DNA of 64,000 nucleotides, from NCBI GenBank assembly GCA_030447805.1, contig JAUJOE010000003.1, positions 280,727 to 344,726 on the forward strand, in the 5' to 3' direction. Positions 1-9,690 of this stretch are shown here, piece by piece. The position numbers and the translations under genes are program-made. Below the pieces are notes generated by a model, which saw only the letters and a program-made list of their open reading frames with translations, did no database searches and had not been told where the DNA came from. The stretch comes from Nocardioidaceae bacterium (GTDB lineage Bacteria > Actinomycetota > Actinomycetes > Propionibacteriales > Nocardioidaceae). Positions within the stretch are counted from its first letter, which is position 1. The number at the start of each line of letters is the position of its first letter.

Positions 1-572
1 GGGGTCTCGATGCGGGAGAACTCCCACAGCGCTCTGGCGTCGGTGATCCACTGCCGGATGCAGCCAGCGGACTGCGGCGTACCGAGCTGGCTGCGGGACT
101 GTGCCAGCGTGCCGTCGTGGAACGCGGGGATGTCGTGGAAGCCGATGGCTGAGCGCTCGCCGGTGGCAAACCGCACCATGTAGTTCATCGTCTCTTCTAG
201 GTTGAAACTGACGGCGTGGCGCGACTTCGAGTAGACGGCGTAGCGGCCGGGGTCGAGCAGATCCGGGTCAGTGCCGCCCGACACGAGGTAGGTCCGGGCC
301 ACCGCGTCCTTGCGAGTCACGAGCCAGACCCGTTGCTCGCTGATGTCGTAGACGATCCGTTTGCCCTGGCCGGACCGCGGTGGCACCCTCGGCTCAGCCG
401 CCGGCTCGGCACCTCTGTCAACGGAACCGTCAGGATCGCCGACGGTCGCGGCTGAGTCTTCGACCGTCAGCCAGCGTCGGACATGTGCGTCGGCGCGAAC
501 CCGGCCCGCTGGCTGCCTGCCCGGGTCGAACGGTTGCCGGTGCGAGTCGCTGCTGGCAGGCGTCTCGCCCAT
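1..572 (-). CDS. L,D-transpeptidase (YkuD family), partial: runs off the left window edge, N-terminus probably frameshifted
   Basis: Own translation of the minus strand (frame absent from the ORF track because it is open at the edge): ...RIVYDISEQRVWLVTRKDAVARTYLVSGGTDP...SFNLEETMNYMVRFATGERSAIGFHDIPAFHDGTLAQSRSQLGTPQSAGCIRQWITDARALWEFSRIETP, with the catalytic-type SAGCIR motif. A lipoprotein-like signal (SSAVGAVAVTVLTLAGTFGC) lies just upstream in another frame. Confidence 0.85.
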   Translation of the reverse strand, partial: MGETPASSDSHRQPFDPGRQPAGRVRADAHVRRWLTVEDSAATVGDPDGSVDRGAEPAAEPRVPPRSGQGKRIVYDISEQRVWLVTRKDAVARTYLVSGGTDPDLLDPGRYAVYSKSRHAVSFNLEETMNYMVRFATGERSAIGFHDIPAFHDGTLAQSRSQLGTPQSAGCIRQWITDARALWEFSRIET

Positions 573-801
573 CGCCGCGCCCGGACCAACAACCGAAAGT
601 TCCAGCCAACGTGAGGACCGTCACCGCGACCGCCCCGACGGCCGACGAGAGCCGTTTGGAGCTGGAGACCCGAGGGCGCTGGGGAAGATGGCACCATCTG
701 GCCGATTCTAGACAGCACCCCCACGTGAATTCGGCTGACACTGTAAGGCTGGCGCCTTGTGTCGCCTTGCATTGCGCCGAATCCGAAGGGATGCTGACGC
801 G

Positions 802-1551
802 GTGCCTACCGCCCTGATCACCGGACCCACCGCCGGAATCGGCTATGCCTTTGCCGCCGCCTTAGCCGCCGAAGGGTTCGACCTCGCCTTGGTCTCCCGT
901 GACAAGGCCCGTTTGGAGCAAGTCGCCGAAGAGCTCGCCAGCCGCCACCACGTCACCTGCACAGTGCTGCCAGCGGATCTCGCGGACGCTGATGCGACTC
1001 TCGCCGTAGAGGAGCGGTTGCGCGACCAGCCGGTCGACGTACTGGTCAACAATGCCGGTTTCGGGCTGTGGCGACCGTTCGAGCACAACGACATCGAGGC
1101 CGAGCAACGGGGCCTTGACGTGCTGGTGCGAGCAGTGTTGCGGCTCACCCATGCCGCTCTCCCGGCAATGCTGCGGCGCGGCAGCGGCGACATCGTCAAC
1201 GTGTCGAGCGTGGCGGGGTTCTTGCCGCGCGGCACGTACGGCGCGCACAAGGCGTGGGTGACGAGCTTCAGCACCTGGGCTCACCTGCACTACCAGCCTG
1301 CCGGGGTGCGCGTGCTGGCGCTGTGCCCCGGCTTCGTCCGCACCGAGTTCCACTCCCGGATGGGCGCAGGCGTGGACGGCATCCCCGGATGGATGTGGCT
1401 GAACGCTGACGCGGTCGTCGCCGAAGCGCTGAGCGACCTGCGCGCCGGTAAGGCGGTCAGCGTGCCGAGCGCCCGCTACAAGGCGCTGGTTACTGCGACC
1501 CGGTTGGCTCCCCGAGGAGTCGTGGAGAAGCTCGCCAGGCGGGGCCGGTGA
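802..1551 (+). CDS. SDR-family NAD(P)-dependent oxidoreductase
   Basis: TALITGPTAGIGYAFAAALA (TGxxxGIG), NNAG, SxxxYGAHKAW; GTG start chosen at 802. Confidence 0.85.
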   Translation: MPTALITGPTAGIGYAFAAALAAEGFDLALVSRDKARLEQVAEELASRHHVTCTVLPADLADADATLAVEERLRDQPVDVLVNNAGFGLWRPFEHNDIEAEQRGLDVLVRAVLRLTHAALPAMLRRGSGDIVNVSSVAGFLPRGTYGAHKAWVTSFSTWAHLHYQPAGVRVLALCPGFVRTEFHSRMGAGVDGIPGWMWLNADAVVAEALSDLRAGKAVSVPSARYKALVTATRLAPRGVVEKLARRGR

Positions 1552-2404
1552 GCAGACCCCGGACACTCGTGCTCGCTGACGGCGTAGCCCGAACTGACGT
1601 CGAGACCGCCCGGGGTACCTTCGCCACCCTCAGCTGTCTGCCCCATGACTCGTCTCTCCCGCGCGGTCAGGTCCTGCTCATCCCCGGCTTCACCGGCTCC
1701 AAGGAGGACTTCGCGGCGCTGCTCCCGCTGCTGGCCCAGGCTGGCTGGAGCGCCGCGACGTACGACCAGCGCGGCCAGTACGAGTCGCCGGCGCCGAGCC
1801 TGGCGACGACTTCTCCCTCGCCGGTCTGGCAGCCGACGCGCGGGCGGTGTCCGCATCAGTCTTCGGTACGGCGGAGCGCGTGCACCTCGTCGGGCACTCC
1901 TTCGGCGGCCTGGTCGCCGCCAGCGCAGCGTTGGCGTGGCCGACGTGCTGGGCGAGCCTCACGCTGCTGTGCTCGGGACCCGGCGGCCTGAATGGCGGAC
2001 TTCGCGACGAGGTCCTGGCCGCCGCAGCGGCGGTCGAGCGGCGCGGGGTGGAGTGGCTCTACCAGGAGATCGGTCGCCGCGACCGCCAGCGCGGGTGGCG
2101 GCCGGAGAGTCCGGAGATCGAGGAGTTCCTGCACCGGCGATTCGTGGCCAACTCAGCCGAATCGCTGGCCGCCATCGCCCGCCACCTCGGTCAGGCACCT
2201 GATCACACGGCGGAGCTCGCTGCGCTGGGCCTACCTGTCAACGTGCTGCGGGGGGAACACGACACCTGGCCACACGACGTACAGGACCGGTTGGCGGCGG
2301 CGCTCGGCACACAGGTGGTCGTCATCGCGGATGCGGCCCACTCCCCTGCCTGGGAGCAGCCCGAGGAGACGCGCGACGCCCTGGTGCGGCTGTGGATGAG
2401 CTAG
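1548..2404 (+). CDS. alpha/beta hydrolase, split by a frameshift near 1800
   Basis: LLIPGFTGSKEDFAALLPLLAQAGWSAATYDQRGQYES in one frame continues as VHLVGHSFGGLVAASAAL in another; C-terminal AAHSPAWEQPEE. Confidence 0.8.
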
Positions 2405-2428
2405 CTCGTCGCACCCACATGTGCGGGG

Positions 2429-3046
2429 TCACCCCTCGCCTGCGATGAAGGCCCGCACGGCGTCGGCGATGAGTTGTACGGCGATCGCTGACAGCAGCAG
2501 ACCGGCGATCCGGGTCACCAGCGTGATGCCGCTCTCGCGGATGATGCGCAAGATCACCGTCGAGTAGCGCAGCGTCACCCACATCACGACATGGACGAGG
2601 ATGACGCCGAGGGCGACGGCGACGAGGTCTGGCACGGCGTCAACCCGTTCAGCAAACACCATGGTGGCGACAATCGCGCCGGGCCCGGCCAGCAGGGGCG
2701 TGCCCAGCGGGACCAGCGCCACGTTGACGTCGCGCGTCGCGGCCGGCTCCTGCTCCCTGCCGGTGAGCAGCTCCAAGGCGACGAGCAGCAGGAGCAAGCC
2801 GCCGGCGGCCTGCAGGGCCGGCAGCGAGATGTGCAGGTAGCTCAGGATCTGCCGACCGAACAGCGCAAACGTCACGATCACGCAGAACGCGACGGTGACC
2901 GCCTGCCACGCCGCTCGACCGCGGCTGCGCGGGGCCAGGTTGCGGGTCAGCGACAAGAACAGGGGAATGGCGCCGGGCGGGTCCATGATCACGAACAAGG
3001 TGATGAACACCTCGGCCAGCAGAGTGGCGTTGACGACGGCACTCAT
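2429..3046 (-). CDS. MarC-family integral membrane protein
   Basis: EVFITLFVIMDPPGAIPLFLSLT, multiple TM segments, LLAGPGAI motif. Confidence 0.85.
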   Translation of the reverse strand: MSAVVNATLLAEVFITLFVIMDPPGAIPLFLSLTRNLAPRSRGRAAWQAVTVAFCVIVTFALFGRQILSYLHISLPALQAAGGLLLLLVALELLTGREQEPAATRDVNVALVPLGTPLLAGPGAIVATMVFAERVDAVPDLVAVALGVILVHVVMWVTLRYSTVILRIIRESGITLVTRIAGLLLSAIAVQLIADAVRAFIAGEG

Positions 3047-3930
3047 CGACGTACGACTTCGGGGACACGCCGGTGAGCTGCCGCGGCGGTGTCGGCGGCG
3101 GCTGCCAGCAGCCGCTCGAGCCCGTCCGGCGCGGTGAGGTTGCAGCCGAGGTCGTGGTCGACCTTGCCGTCGCCGTGGTAGTCGCTGGCGCCGGTGACCA
3201 CCAGGCCGAGCTCGCCGGCCAGCCCGCGCAGCTGCTGCCGGTCGGCGCCGCTGTGGTCCTGGTGGTCGACCTCGACACCGACCAGCCCGGCACGCGCGAA
3301 ACCAGCCAGTGCCTCGGCGTCGAGCACCCCACGGCTGGCGCGCCCCCAGGGATGGGCGATGACGCTGACGCCGCCGGCGGCTGCGACCAGGGCGATCATG
3401 TCGGCGGTGGGCGTGGCGTAGCGGACGACGTACCCCGGCCGACCGGTGTTGAGCCAGCGGTCGAACGCCTCGGCGCGGTCGCGCACCCACCCCTTCGCCA
3501 CCATGACATCGGCAATGTGCGGTCTGCCGATGGCTGGTGACCGCCCGACCTGCTGCAACACCTCGGCCTCGGTGATGTCGAGCCCAGCCAGCCGGAGCTG
3601 GGCGATGATCGACGTCAGCCGGCCCTCTCGACCGGCCAGGATGAGGTCGAGCTCGGCGGTGAGCGGCGGGTAGCTGACATCGGGCAGGTAGGCCAGCAGG
3701 TGCACCCCCGCACCGTTGTGCTTGGTGGAGATCTCGATGCCCGGAACGAGCGCGACGTCGACCCGGCGGGCCGCTTCGGTCGCTTCCGCCCAACCGTCGG
3801 CCGAGTCGTGATCGGTCAGCGCGAGTACGTCGATCCCTGCGGCCGCGGCATGCTCGACCACCGCTGCGGGGGCCTTGGTGCCGTCGGAGGCGGTCGAGTG
3901 GCTGTGGAGGTCGATGCGCACGGGTCTCAC
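3043..3930 (-). CDS. PHP-domain metal-dependent phosphoesterase
   Basis: IDLHSHSTASDGTKAP, LALTDHDSADG, GIEIST, TGASDYHG motifs. Confidence 0.9.
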   Translation of the reverse strand: MRPVRIDLHSHSTASDGTKAPAAVVEHAAAAGIDVLALTDHDSADGWAEATEAARRVDVALVPGIEISTKHNGAGVHLLAYLPDVSYPPLTAELDLILAGREGRLTSIIAQLRLAGLDITEAEVLQQVGRSPAIGRPHIADVMVAKGWVRDRAEAFDRWLNTGRPGYVVRYATPTADMIALVAAAGGVSVIAHPWGRASRGVLDAEALAGFARAGLVGVEVDHQDHSGADRQQLRGLAGELGLVVTGASDYHGDGKVDHDLGCNLTAPDGLERLLAAAADTAAAAHRRVPEVVRR

Positions 3931-4007
3931 CCTAGAGGCGTGCGCCGACCTGACAGCCGACGTGGACAGCTGGCGACCCGAGAGCCCGCGAGATGCGCGG
4001 CGGAGCG

Positions 4008-4592
4008 TCAGTCGACGACGAGCCGGGGTGAGAGCTCACCCAGCGGCAGCACGCTCAGCTCGGCCCCGAGCTGGCGGGCGTCGACCAGCTGCATCGGCTC
4101 GACGACCAAGGCGCCGGCCCCGGCCGGGTGCACCACGACCCACAACCAGCGGCCGGCAGCCTCCCCCGCGTACACCGCCCGGTCCGGTACGACGCCGTCG
4201 ACCGCCCACAGCGGCACCGGTCGGTCCTCCACGGTGAACCGCGCGTGCGGCGGGCCTTCGCCCACCTCCGGGCCGGGATAGCTGACGGGCAGGCCAGCAA
4301 AATGTCCGCCGACGCCTGCGCCGGCCTCCTCGCAGATCAACAACAACTCGGCCCGGTCACCGAACTGGTCGAGACCGTTCCAGCTCGTCACTGCGCAGCC
4401 GCCGTCCGCGGGGGAACCGGTGTAGGCAAGTCCCCCGAACACCCAGTGCTCGGGCAGTGGCCACGGCGTCCATACCGGCGCGGGCACAGCACTGACCTGG
4501 CCGCCGAAGACGGCGGCGAAGGGCTCAACGACCGTGAGACGCGACTGCACGGAACAACGGTGATGGTCAAGCAGCATCGCGGTCAAGCCCAC
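4008..4592 (-). CDS. DUF6758-like hypothetical protein
   Basis: Proline/tryptophan-rich start (PVWTPWPLPEHWVFGGLAYTG) and position beside the PHP gene; N-terminus possibly truncated. Confidence 0.5.
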   Translation of the reverse strand: MGLTAMLLDHHRCSVQSRLTVVEPFAAVFGGQVSAVPAPVWTPWPLPEHWVFGGLAYTGSPADGGCAVTSWNGLDQFGDRAELLLICEEAGAGVGGHFAGLPVSYPGPEVGEGPPHARFTVEDRPVPLWAVDGVVPDRAVYAGEAAGRWLWVVVHPAGAGALVVEPMQLVDARQLGAELSVLPLGELSPRLVVD

Positions 4593-4629
4593 GACCTGCG
4601 TCTTTGCCGCGTGCGGTTAGCGTCGAGGG

Positions 4630-5049
4630 GTGAAAGTGCCGTGCGTGGGCGCCGTCGTCCTCGACGATCAGGGCCGCCTCCTCGTCGTACGCCGCCGGCA
4701 CCCGCCCGCCCAGGACTTGTGGTCGTTGCCGGGTGGTCGCGTGGAGCCTGATGAGTCGCTCACCGCCGCAGTGAAGCGAGAGGTGTTCGAGGAGACCGGA
4801 CTGGTGGTCGCGGTCGGCGACGCCGTCGGTGCGGTCGAGATACCGGCCGGCGGCGACGTCGTCTACGACGTCACGGACTTCGCGGCGACCGTGGTCGGTG
4901 ACCCGGCGGCTCTGCTCGCCGGTGATGACGCCGCGGACGTCGCCTGGGTCACCCGTGCGGAGCTCGGCTCGCTGACGTGCTCGCCTGGCCTGGCCGAGAC
5001 GCTCACCCGATGGAATATCTGGCCACGGGCGCATCGCGCGGACAGTTAG
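4630..5049 (+). CDS. NUDIX hydrolase
   Basis: Nudix box GGRVEPDESLTAAVKREVFEETGL. Confidence 0.9.
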   Translation: MKVPCVGAVVLDDQGRLLVVRRRHPPAQDLWSLPGGRVEPDESLTAAVKREVFEETGLVVAVGDAVGAVEIPAGGDVVYDVTDFAATVVGDPAALLAGDDAADVAWVTRAELGSLTCSPGLAETLTRWNIWPRAHRADS

Positions 5050-5400
5050 CCCGAAGCAGGACGTTGCGTCCCTAGTCGAGCTCGACCCGGCCAGCGTGGT
5101 GACGTACCGGCTCATCGGGTACGACAACCGGTCCTCTGCCGCCAGGTGTCGGAAGACGTACGCCGAACACGTGCCCAAGGGGTACCTCTGCCGCCGCGCG
5201 TCGGAAGACGTACGCCGCGCGGCGCTGTCAGCGGCTGACGTGGCAGTTCCGCCGTCGAGGGTAGGCTTGCCGCAACAACCGACTCGGTGCTGTCGCCCTC
5301 GCCGCCGCGCTTGTTACGGGCCTGGCAGTCGCACGGTCTGCCCACTTTTGACACCTCACGCAACCGGCTGAGCAGGACCTGTCGTACGCCGCGGGTGTTG

Positions 5401-5988
5401 TCACGGCGTCGGGTCGCAGTTCCAGCGGTCCAGGGTGGGAGTGCCGCGGTCGTAACCCAACACGCTGACCCTGGCAGTGTCGAGCGGCAGGTGCTCCCCG
5501 AGCGTGACGGGCTGCTCGATCCAGCGAGCCGCGAGTGCCCGCAAGATGTGGCCGTGGGCGAACAGGGCGATCCGTCCGTCGAGGGCGCGGTACTTCTCGA
5601 TCATCCGGTCGACCCGCGCGCTCACCTGCTCGGGTGACTCGCCGCCCGCGGCGCCCCCGGTCCAGACGGTCCAGTCCGGCCGAGTTTCCCGCACTTCCAC
5701 CCGCGTCATGCCCTCGTAGTCGCCGTAGTCCCACTCCAGCAGGTCATCATCAATCCGTACGTCGTGGGCACCGGCGAGCTCTGCGGTGCGCCGGGCCCGC
5801 TGGAGCGGGCTCGACAAGACGAGATCGAACGACGTACGGGCTAGCACTGGTCGCAACGAGCGCGCTGCCTGTTCGCCGGCCTCCGTGAGCGGAATGTCGG
5901 AGACGCCGGTGTGCTGACCGGACAGGCTCCACTCCGTCTGCCCGTGCCGGATCAGCCAGATCTCGTTCGCGACGTCCTCGGTGCTCAC
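5401..5988 (-). CDS. histidine phosphatase family protein
   Basis: IWLIRHGQTEWSLSGQHTG, SSPLQRARRTAEL, FAHGHILRAL. Confidence 0.92.
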   Translation of the reverse strand: MSTEDVANEIWLIRHGQTEWSLSGQHTGVSDIPLTEAGEQAARSLRPVLARTSFDLVLSSPLQRARRTAELAGAHDVRIDDDLLEWDYGDYEGMTRVEVRETRPDWTVWTGGAAGGESPEQVSARVDRMIEKYRALDGRIALFAHGHILRALAARWIEQPVTLGEHLPLDTARVSVLGYDRGTPTLDRWNCDPTP

Positions 5989-6046
5989 CTGCGGACTTTA
6001 GCGGCCCTAGCGTGCCCATCCCGCATGGACGGGCACGCGCACCTCG

Positions 6047-6894
6047 TCAGCCGGGTAGGAAGTCCAGGATCAGCCGTCGAACGGTTTCCGGTTCCTCTAC
6101 CCAGGGTTGGTGACCGGCGTCGTCGATGACCGCGAGCGTCGCCTTGGGTAGTGCCCGGGCGAGTGAAGCGACACCGTCGATCGGTCGCGGATCGTGACTG
6201 CCGTGGATGAGGAGCACGGGCGCGGTGACGCGGGCACACTCAGCCCGCTCGCTCCGTTTGCTGCGCGTGTTCGTCTCCGCGTTGAGCGCGCGGTTGCACT
6301 CCAGATTGAGGTCTAACCGCGTCTGCGCCTCTCGGCGCGCCAGGTCCTCGGCAGCGACCGCGTCGGCATAGTCAGGAGCCAGCACAGTGTCCGCCACTCC
6401 ACTTCCTCACTCCAGGACCGGTCGAGTCGTCGCAACTCCTCTCGCCGAGACCGCTGCTCGTGGGTGAGCCGAGCGTCAGCGCGGCGCTGGTAATCGCCCC
6501 GGTGCTGCTGCCAGTTGAGGCCAACGCCGCCGCAGTAGATGAGTCCGGCGACACGATCGGGGTGGGCCACTGCGTATGCAAGCCCGAGAGTCGCCCCGAA
6601 GGAGTGTCCGAACACGAACCACTGCCGGTGCCCGAAGTGTGCACGCAACTCATCGAGGTCGGCCACGAACCGGGCCAGACGATAGTCGATGTTGGCACCC
6701 GACCGCCCGCATCCTCGCTGGTCATAGCGGTAAGTGCTGGCCTTGTCGGCAACCAGGTCAGCGACCGGAGCTAGGTAGTCCCACATCCCGGGGCCACCAT
6801 GAATGCAGACGATGCCCGCAGCGCCCGGCCGGATCTCCGCCTGCGCCCACAGCGCTGCGCCGTCGCTCAGGACGAGCGTCTCCTCCACGCCCAC
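6047..6894 (-). CDS. alpha/beta hydrolase (proline iminopeptidase-like), frameshift near 6380
   Basis: HGGPGMWDYL, YDQRGCGRSG, FGHSFGATLGLAYA; C-terminal half in another frame (VLLIHGSHDPRP, DDAGHQPWVEEPE). Confidence 0.85.
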
Positions 6895-7007
6895 AACCTA
6901 GCCTCCGGGCGCTTCTAGCGCGGTGGTCTCGACCGGCACCAGCCGGAGGGTTCTCGCCGTAGCTGGCGTTGAAGTTCAGTTGCGACCGAACTGCACGAGG
7001 TCCGCAG

Positions 7008-7478
7008 CTACCCGTCTCGCAACGCGAGCCGACCCAACAGGTTGCGGGCATCCTCGGCCACCGCCGGTTGGCAGACCAGCTCGTACGACGTCGCGACAAC
7101 GCCGGTGTTCGAGGTGAAGTCCCGCTTCCCGCCCGTCGCGGCGTACGCAAGAAGTCCCGACACGGCGCCGACGCCAGCCCCGATCGCGGCCGCGACGATG
7201 GGGACCAGCAGTGTGACACCCTCGCCGAACAACATCACGAAAGTGCCGATGAACAGTCCCCATAGCGCGCCGCTTCCGGCGCCGGCGGTGGCCACGCGGC
7301 CGCGGGTCAGCCGGCCGGTGACGTTCTCGACCAGCCGCAGGTTGCTGCCCACGATGGTGACGTTCTCCACGGGGAACTGGTTGTCGGACAAGTAGTCCAC
7401 CGCTTCTTGGGCTTTGGCGTATGTGGGGTACGTGCCGATCGGCAGGCCAGTTGGCAGCTCGCGCAGTGGTGATGTCAT
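7008..7478 (-). CDS. general stress protein 17M-like / glycine-zipper membrane protein
   Basis: N-terminal LPIGTYPTYAKAQEAVDYLSDNQFPVENVTIVGSNLRLVENVTGRLT followed by Gly/Ala TM segment. Confidence 0.75.
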   Translation of the reverse strand: MTSPLRELPTGLPIGTYPTYAKAQEAVDYLSDNQFPVENVTIVGSNLRLVENVTGRLTRGRVATAGAGSGALWGLFIGTFVMLFGEGVTLLVPIVAAAIGAGVGAVSGLLAYAATGGKRDFTSNTGVVATSYELVCQPAVAEDARNLLGRLALRDG

Positions 7479-7573
7479 GCCCCTATCGTGACACGGAGCC
7501 GCCCCGCAGCCGTACCTTCCGACATGGTGAGCCGGCGCGGCGCAGAGCGCCGAGCGGAAGGCTCCGTAGCGGG

Positions 7574-8490
7574 TCAGTCGACTGGTGCCTCGATGAGAGA
7601 GTCCAGCCGAGAGCGGGCGTTGACCACCAGGGCCAGGCCGGCGAGGATCAGCAGCAGTCCCAGGTAGACCGTGAGTGGGGGGTCTGGCCGAGGAAGACGC
7701 CGGCCAACAGGGCGGCGCCCGGCACCTCCAGCAGGATCGTCATCGACACGACGGTCGGGCTGATCGTGGCCAAAAGGTAGTTGAACACGGAGTGGCCGAG
7801 GATCTGCGACGCCACCGTCACGGCGGCGATGAGCAGCCAGCTCCGCGTCGAGAACCCGGCAATCTGCACCCCTCCCAGCACGCACGCGACCAGCAGCACC
7901 GCCGCACTCGTGGCATAACACAACAGCCCGTACGTCGTCGTGCTGGCCTGCTCGCGCACCCGCCCGCCGACGGTGACATAGACCGCGGCAAAGACACCTC
8001 CGACGAGCGCCAGCAGGTCCCCGGCCAGCGCGCGGGTGGAGATCGACAGGTCGACACCGGATACCACGAGGACTCCGGCCAGTGCGAGACCGAGGCCCCG
8101 CCATACTTGGCCGCTGGCGCGTACCCCGGATAGCCGGGCGATCACGACCACCCACGCCACCTGCGTGCATACCAAAGCTGTCGCTGACGCCACCGACGTG
8201 TACTTCAACGAAGCGGTCCAGGTCGCGAAGTGGCAGGCCAACATGACGCCGGCGAAGCAGCTGCGCACGACCTGCCGCCGGGGCAGCGTGCGGAGCTCGT
8301 GCCGTGAGGCCGTGAGACCGCTCGGGAGAAGAGAGAGCGCGCCGAGCCCGCTGCGCCACAGCGACATCGCCAGCGCCGGCACCGCCGTCGCCGCCGCCAT
8401 CAACGGCCCCGACAGCGACACCCCGATGACGCCAACGACGAGCAGCAGGACGGAGGTGGCGTGCAGATCGGAGGTTTGACGCCCGGGCAC
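7574..8490 (-). CDS. DMT-superfamily (EamA) transporter, frameshift near 7680
   Basis: About ten hydrophobic segments; duplicated EamA pattern; C-terminal LTVYLGLLLILAGLALVV continues in a second frame. Confidence 0.8.
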
Positions 8491-8517
8491 CCCGCCATCC
8501 TTCCCTCCCCCTCCGGA

Positions 8518-8637
8518 GTTGTCAGAACGTAGTGCCGCTATGGCGGCAATAGCGACTGACAAGTGGTGCAAGGGTCCCGGAGTTGTCAGAACGTAGTCGA
8601 CCTATAGGCCGCAATGGCGGCGATACGGACTGACAAG
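8518..8637. repeat. Two adjacent copies of a palindromic repeat (GTTGTCAG...CTGACAAG)
   Basis: gttgtcagaacgtagt..(c)ctat.g(g)c.gcaat..cgactgacaag at 8518-8563 and 8582-8637; third copy at 30371-30418. Confidence 0.75.
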
Positions 8638-8655
8638 TCGCGGGCGTTCTTGGGG

Positions 8656-9646
8656 TTAGAGCAGGGGTACGGCGATGGTGCCGGTCGCCACGGGCACCAC
8701 CTGACCCGCCACCCGGCACGCCACCGGTCGGCCGCCGACCGCCTCGACGCGGCCGTGCAACACCGACGGCCGGCCCATGTCGACGCCTTGGCTGATCCGG
8801 TACGGCGTTTCGCCGTCCGCTGCCGCGAGGCCGAGGGCACACAGCGCGATACCGAGACCGGCGGCGGCTGAACCGGTCGCCGGGTCCTCTGGCACCGAGA
8901 GCCCCGGCACGAACACTCGCGCCGGGAGTTGATCGTGAGCACAGCATCCCCGACAACGCCTTCCGCCCCATCACCGTCGACGGCGAAGACGTTGACGCCC
9001 TCCAGCGGGTCGAGCAGCGCCAGGTGGCCCAACGCCGCAGCTCGCCCAACGGCACAGCGCCGGGGCGCGCTCGGCCCAGCGCCGCCGGTGACACGGGCAG
9101 ATGCACGAAGGTGAGCCCGCACCCGGCGGCGTACACCGGTCCAACCACGTCATCGGGCCGCAGGCCCACGGCCTCGACAACGGCCCCAACCGCGCCAGCG
9201 GACAGTTCGGTCGCCTGGTCACGTGGCGGGGCGCACAGCTCGACTGGCGCGTCGGGGTCGGCCGGCAGCTGCACGTCGATCAGCCCCGCGCCACAGGCCT
9301 GCTTCCGGTTCCCGGCCGCAAGCGAACCCCGCCGGCACAGCGACCAGGCGGTCCCGAGCGTCGGATGCCCAGCGAAGGGGATCTCCCCGCCTGGGGTGAA
9401 GATCCGCAGAGCGTAGTCTGCAGCCCCCTCGCCATAGACGTCGGTGCGGAAGCTGGGAAAGCTCGTCTCCGACAGGTTGAACTCACCGGTGATGGCCTGC
9501 AGTGCAGCGGTGGAGAGCAGGTCCGCGCCGTACACGACGGCCAGCGGGTTGCCAGCAAACGCCCGGTCGGTGAAGACGTCGACAACGTCGTACCGCAGAC
9601 GGGAAGGGAGCTCGACCGCAGTTGAATCGGCGGCTGGAGCAGGCAC
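8656..9646 (-). CDS. PhzF-family isomerase, split over three frames
   Basis: YDVVDVFTDRAFAGNPLAVVYGAD, GEIPFAGHPTLGTAW, then EGVNVFAVDGDG and VPGLSVPEDPATGSAAAGLG in other frames. Confidence 0.88.
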
Positions 9647-9690
9647 GGTGTGCAGCCTAGACAGCCGCTCCCACCGGTAACCTCAGGGGC

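Noticed and set aside
3384-4403. Hypothetical proteins suggested by long overlapping plus-strand ORFs in the 3-4 kb region
   Set aside because: Antisense to PHP and DUF6758-like genes with strong protein motifs.
8500-8640. Adjacent palindromic repeats as a possible CRISPR array
   Set aside because: Only two degenerate copies, no regular spacers, no cas genes.
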